Below are positions 62,274 to 64,000 of a stretch of DNA of 64,000 bases, in pieces. Both the position numbers and the translations under genes were made by a program. The first letter of the stretch is position 1. Each line of letters starts with the position of its first letter. The notes beneath the pieces were generated by a model. It ran no database searches. It saw nothing but the letters and a program-made list of their open reading frames with translations, and was not told the origin of the DNA. The stretch is from Rhodococcus sp. B7740 (lineage in GTDB: Bacteria; Actinomycetota; Actinomycetes; Mycobacteriales; Mycobacteriaceae). The DNA lies in assembly GCF_000954115.1 (NCBI RefSeq), contig NZ_CP010797.1:4464001-4528000 (forward strand). The letters are read 5' to 3'.

Positions 62274-63665
62274 ATGCTTACACAGGAGGAAGATGTGGAA
62301 ATCAACGCCTTGCACAAACGAGGCTGGAAGATCGCGGACATCGCGCGTCACACCGGCCGCGACCGCAAGACCATCAGGTCGTACCTGAACGGCACCACCA
62401 CTCCCGGGGTGCGTAAACGCAGCGCACCGGACCCATTCGAGGTGTTCCTCGCCTACGTCACTGCACGTCTGATCGACGACCCACACCTGTGGGTCCGCAC
62501 GCTCTGCGACGAACTCGAGGACCTCGGCTATCTGATGTCGTATCAAACGCTGCACCGCAAGATCCGCGAACTCAAACTCCGGCCGATCTGCCAAGCGTGC
62601 CTGACGGCCACCGAAAGACCCAACGCGGTCATCGAACACCCGCCAGGGGAAGAGACACAATGGGATTGGGTCGATCTACCCAACCCACCCGCCTCGTGGG
62701 GCTGGGGATCGATGGCCCACCTGTTCGTCGGAACTCTGGCGTGTTCGGGCAAATGGCGCGGCGTCCTCGCACCGAACATGACCCAACCACATGTCGTCGA
62801 CGGACTCGACCGGATCTGCCGAGGCCTCGGCGGGATCAGCCGAGTCTGGCGGTTCGACCGAATGGCCACAGTCTGCCACCCCGAGTCCGGCCGGGTCACC
62901 GCCAGCTTCACCGGCGTCGCGAAACATTACGGTGTCTCCGTTGCGATCTGCCCACCGAGGCGCGGCAACCGCAAAGGTGCAGTGGAGAAGTCCAATCACA
63001 CTGCAGCGCAGCGGTGGTGGCGAAATCTCTCCGACGATCTGAGCGTCGAGCAAGCCCAAGCGAGCCTCGATCGGTTCTGCAGTCTGCGCGGCGATACTCG
63101 CTTGCGGCCGACGAAGGACGGCAAAACTTCGGTAGCGACGATCGCCACCGCCGAAGGACTGCATCCGATGCCGCCGTCCGCGTATCCCGCGATCCTGTCC
63201 ACTCATCGAGTCGTATCCCGGCAGGCGTTGGTGTCCTACCGCGGCAACCGCTACTCAGTGCCGCCCGAGCTCGCGTCCGCGCAGGTCACCGTCACCCACG
63301 TTCTCGGGACCGACGTCATCGACATCGTCACCACCTCGGGTATCGCCATCGCCCGGCACCGGCTGGCGGCCGATGGGACCGGGGCGATGGTCCGCGATCA
63401 CGGCCACATCTACGCCCTCGAGCAAGCAGCGATGGCCGGCGCGAACACCGGACGTCCGCACCGCCGCAAGGAACGTATTCCGCCCGGACCGGACGCACTC
63501 GCCGCTGCAGAGAAGCTCCGAACAACAACCAGTGCAACATATCCCGACGCAGCGGACAGATCGGAAAACGACAGTCACGCAACCGAATCCGATACCGCAG
63601 GAGCGATTATCTACGACCTGTCGATCTATGAACGCGCCGCACACGGAAGGAACACCCTGTCATGA
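62274..63665 (+). CDS. istA: IS21-family transposase IstA
   Basis: A 463-residue DDE transposase. N-terminal helix-turn-helix (EINALHKRGWKIADIARHTGRDRKTIRSYLNG), then the integrase core: first Asp in ETQWDWVDLP (Asp131), second in WRFDRMATV, catalytic Glu in NRKGAVEKSNH. C-terminal beta domain with VSYRGNRYSVPPEL, the Mu-type barrel. Full length. Its TGA overlaps the ATG of istB, the usual coupling. Confidence 0.94.
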   Translation: MLTQEEDVEINALHKRGWKIADIARHTGRDRKTIRSYLNGTTTPGVRKRSAPDPFEVFLAYVTARLIDDPHLWVRTLCDELEDLGYLMSYQTLHRKIRELKLRPICQACLTATERPNAVIEHPPGEETQWDWVDLPNPPASWGWGSMAHLFVGTLACSGKWRGVLAPNMTQPHVVDGLDRICRGLGGISRVWRFDRMATVCHPESGRVTASFTGVAKHYGVSVAICPPRRGNRKGAVEKSNHTAAQRWWRNLSDDLSVEQAQASLDRFCSLRGDTRLRPTKDGKTSVATIATAEGLHPMPPSAYPAILSTHRVVSRQALVSYRGNRYSVPPELASAQVTVTHVLGTDVIDIVTTSGIAIARHRLAADGTGAMVRDHGHIYALEQAAMAGANTGRPHRRKERIPPGPDALAAAEKLRTTTSATYPDAADRSENDSHATESDTAGAIIYDLSIYERAAHGRNTLS

Positions 63666-64000
63666 CCGACCAGAAAGCTGCCACGAACGCCGACCGGTTA
63701 CCGGCCCCGAACACCGCCGCTGCAGCCAGCCTTTACCAACGCCTGCGGGGGCATCTCGCTGTCCTGAAACTTCACGACGCCGCCGAAGCGCTGCCGTCGG
63801 TCCTCGATCAAGCAGCCGCCGAAGAACTGTCGATGACCGCGGCGTTGGACCGGTTGCTCTCGATCGAGGTCGAGGCCACCGAAGCCCGCCGACTGAACGG
63901 CAGACTCCGATTCGCGTGCCTGCCGACACCGGCATCGCTCGAGGACTTCGACTACGACGCAGCCGCTGGTGTCGACAGGAAGTTGATCGAGGAGTTGGCG
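63662..64000 (+). CDS. istB: IS21-family helper ATPase IstB (5' part)
   Basis: The first 113 codons are in the window: LYQRLRGHLAVLKLHDAAEALPSVLDQAAAEELSMTAALDRLLSIEVEATEARRLNGRLRFACLPTPASLEDFDY is the conserved N-terminal region of IstB. The Walker motifs lie beyond the end. It is an AAA+ ATPase that selects target DNA for IstA. ATG at 63662 overlaps istA by 4 bp. Confidence 0.92.
   Translation, partial: MTDQKAATNADRLPAPNTAAAASLYQRLRGHLAVLKLHDAAEALPSVLDQAAAEELSMTAALDRLLSIEVEATEARRLNGRLRFACLPTPASLEDFDYDAAAGVDRKLIEELA

Larger units (their letters stand above)
62137..64000 (+). mobile_element. IS21-family insertion sequence, left part
   Basis: Begins at about 62137 with TGACGGCGCTCATCG, where the hydrolase reading frame stops matching, and continues past the window end. 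It has the IS21 layout: subterminal direct repeats, istA, then istB overlapping by 4 bp. The exact first base and target duplication cannot be checked without the other end. Confidence 0.85.

Noticed and set aside
1-64000. tRNA or rRNA genes
   Set aside because: Intergenic regions were read for tRNA-like cloverleafs and rRNA segments; none was seen, though a computed scan would be more reliable.

Overview
The window is high-GC, densely coded chromosomal DNA from an actinobacterium of the Mycobacteriales, most likely Rhodococcus in the broad sense. That placement is inferred from gene content and order: dacB, a DUF2342 protein, tilS, hpt, ftsH, folE-folP-folB-folK, DUF3180, DUF6779, a DUF2520-type protein, panC, panD, coaX, lysS and clpC run in the order known from Rhodococcus, Nocardia and Mycobacterium. 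Many genes overlap by ATGA or GTGA. No tRNA, rRNA or CRISPR array was recognised.

Layout. 1-6.6 kb: end of a uridine-kinase-like gene, a PfpI/MarR pair behind two 20-bp palindromes, a membrane protein, an aldo/keto reductase, a carboxylesterase and a type II NADH dehydrogenase. 6.6-8.2 kb: an IS110-family element and a hairpin-rich noncoding stretch. 8.2-16.6 kb: a flavin monooxygenase with an N-terminal NTF2-like domain, two head-to-head gene remnants left by a deletion, a TetR-controlled ABC exporter, and a butanediol/acetoin dehydrogenase pair followed by a GAF-type regulator. The monooxygenase and butanediol dehydrogenase promoters share a direct-repeat box in the same orientation and at nearly the same distance. 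16.6-25 kb: FUSC membrane protein, a HEAT protein next to a MerR-HEAT regulator, cupredoxin lipoprotein, DUF2752 protein with two tiny ORFs, GntR/MFS pair, lipoprotein and small membrane proteins. 25-33 kb: M1 peptidase, a 1316-residue Pls/PosA-type synthetase, and a class V aminotransferase behind a SAM-IV riboswitch. 33-40.5 kb: YbaK, allantoicase and OHCU decarboxylase (purine breakdown), a TetR/permease pair, a dienoyl-CoA isomerase with a MarR regulator, a GGDEF protein, a PAS protein and pyrophosphatase. 40.6-61.1 kb: the conserved housekeeping block (cell wall, tRNA modification, purine salvage, proteolysis, folate, pantothenate/CoA, lysyl-tRNA, ClpC). Between coaX and lysS sits a cysteine dioxygenase/rhodanese pair preceded by a 12-residue leader peptide with tandem Cys codons. 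61.2-64 kb: a serine-hydrolase pseudogene cut by an IS21-family element that runs off the window.

The most unusual signals are not protein families. Two families of short dispersed repeats sit at or inside gene 3' ends and supply C-terminal tails or stop codons (allantoicase, FolK, PanC, the serine hydrolase). There is a probable cysteine-sensing leader peptide, a riboswitch, several palindromic operators, and the absence of lsr2 from its usual slot between lysS and clpC. All functional calls rest on reading sequence by eye; no database search was run.
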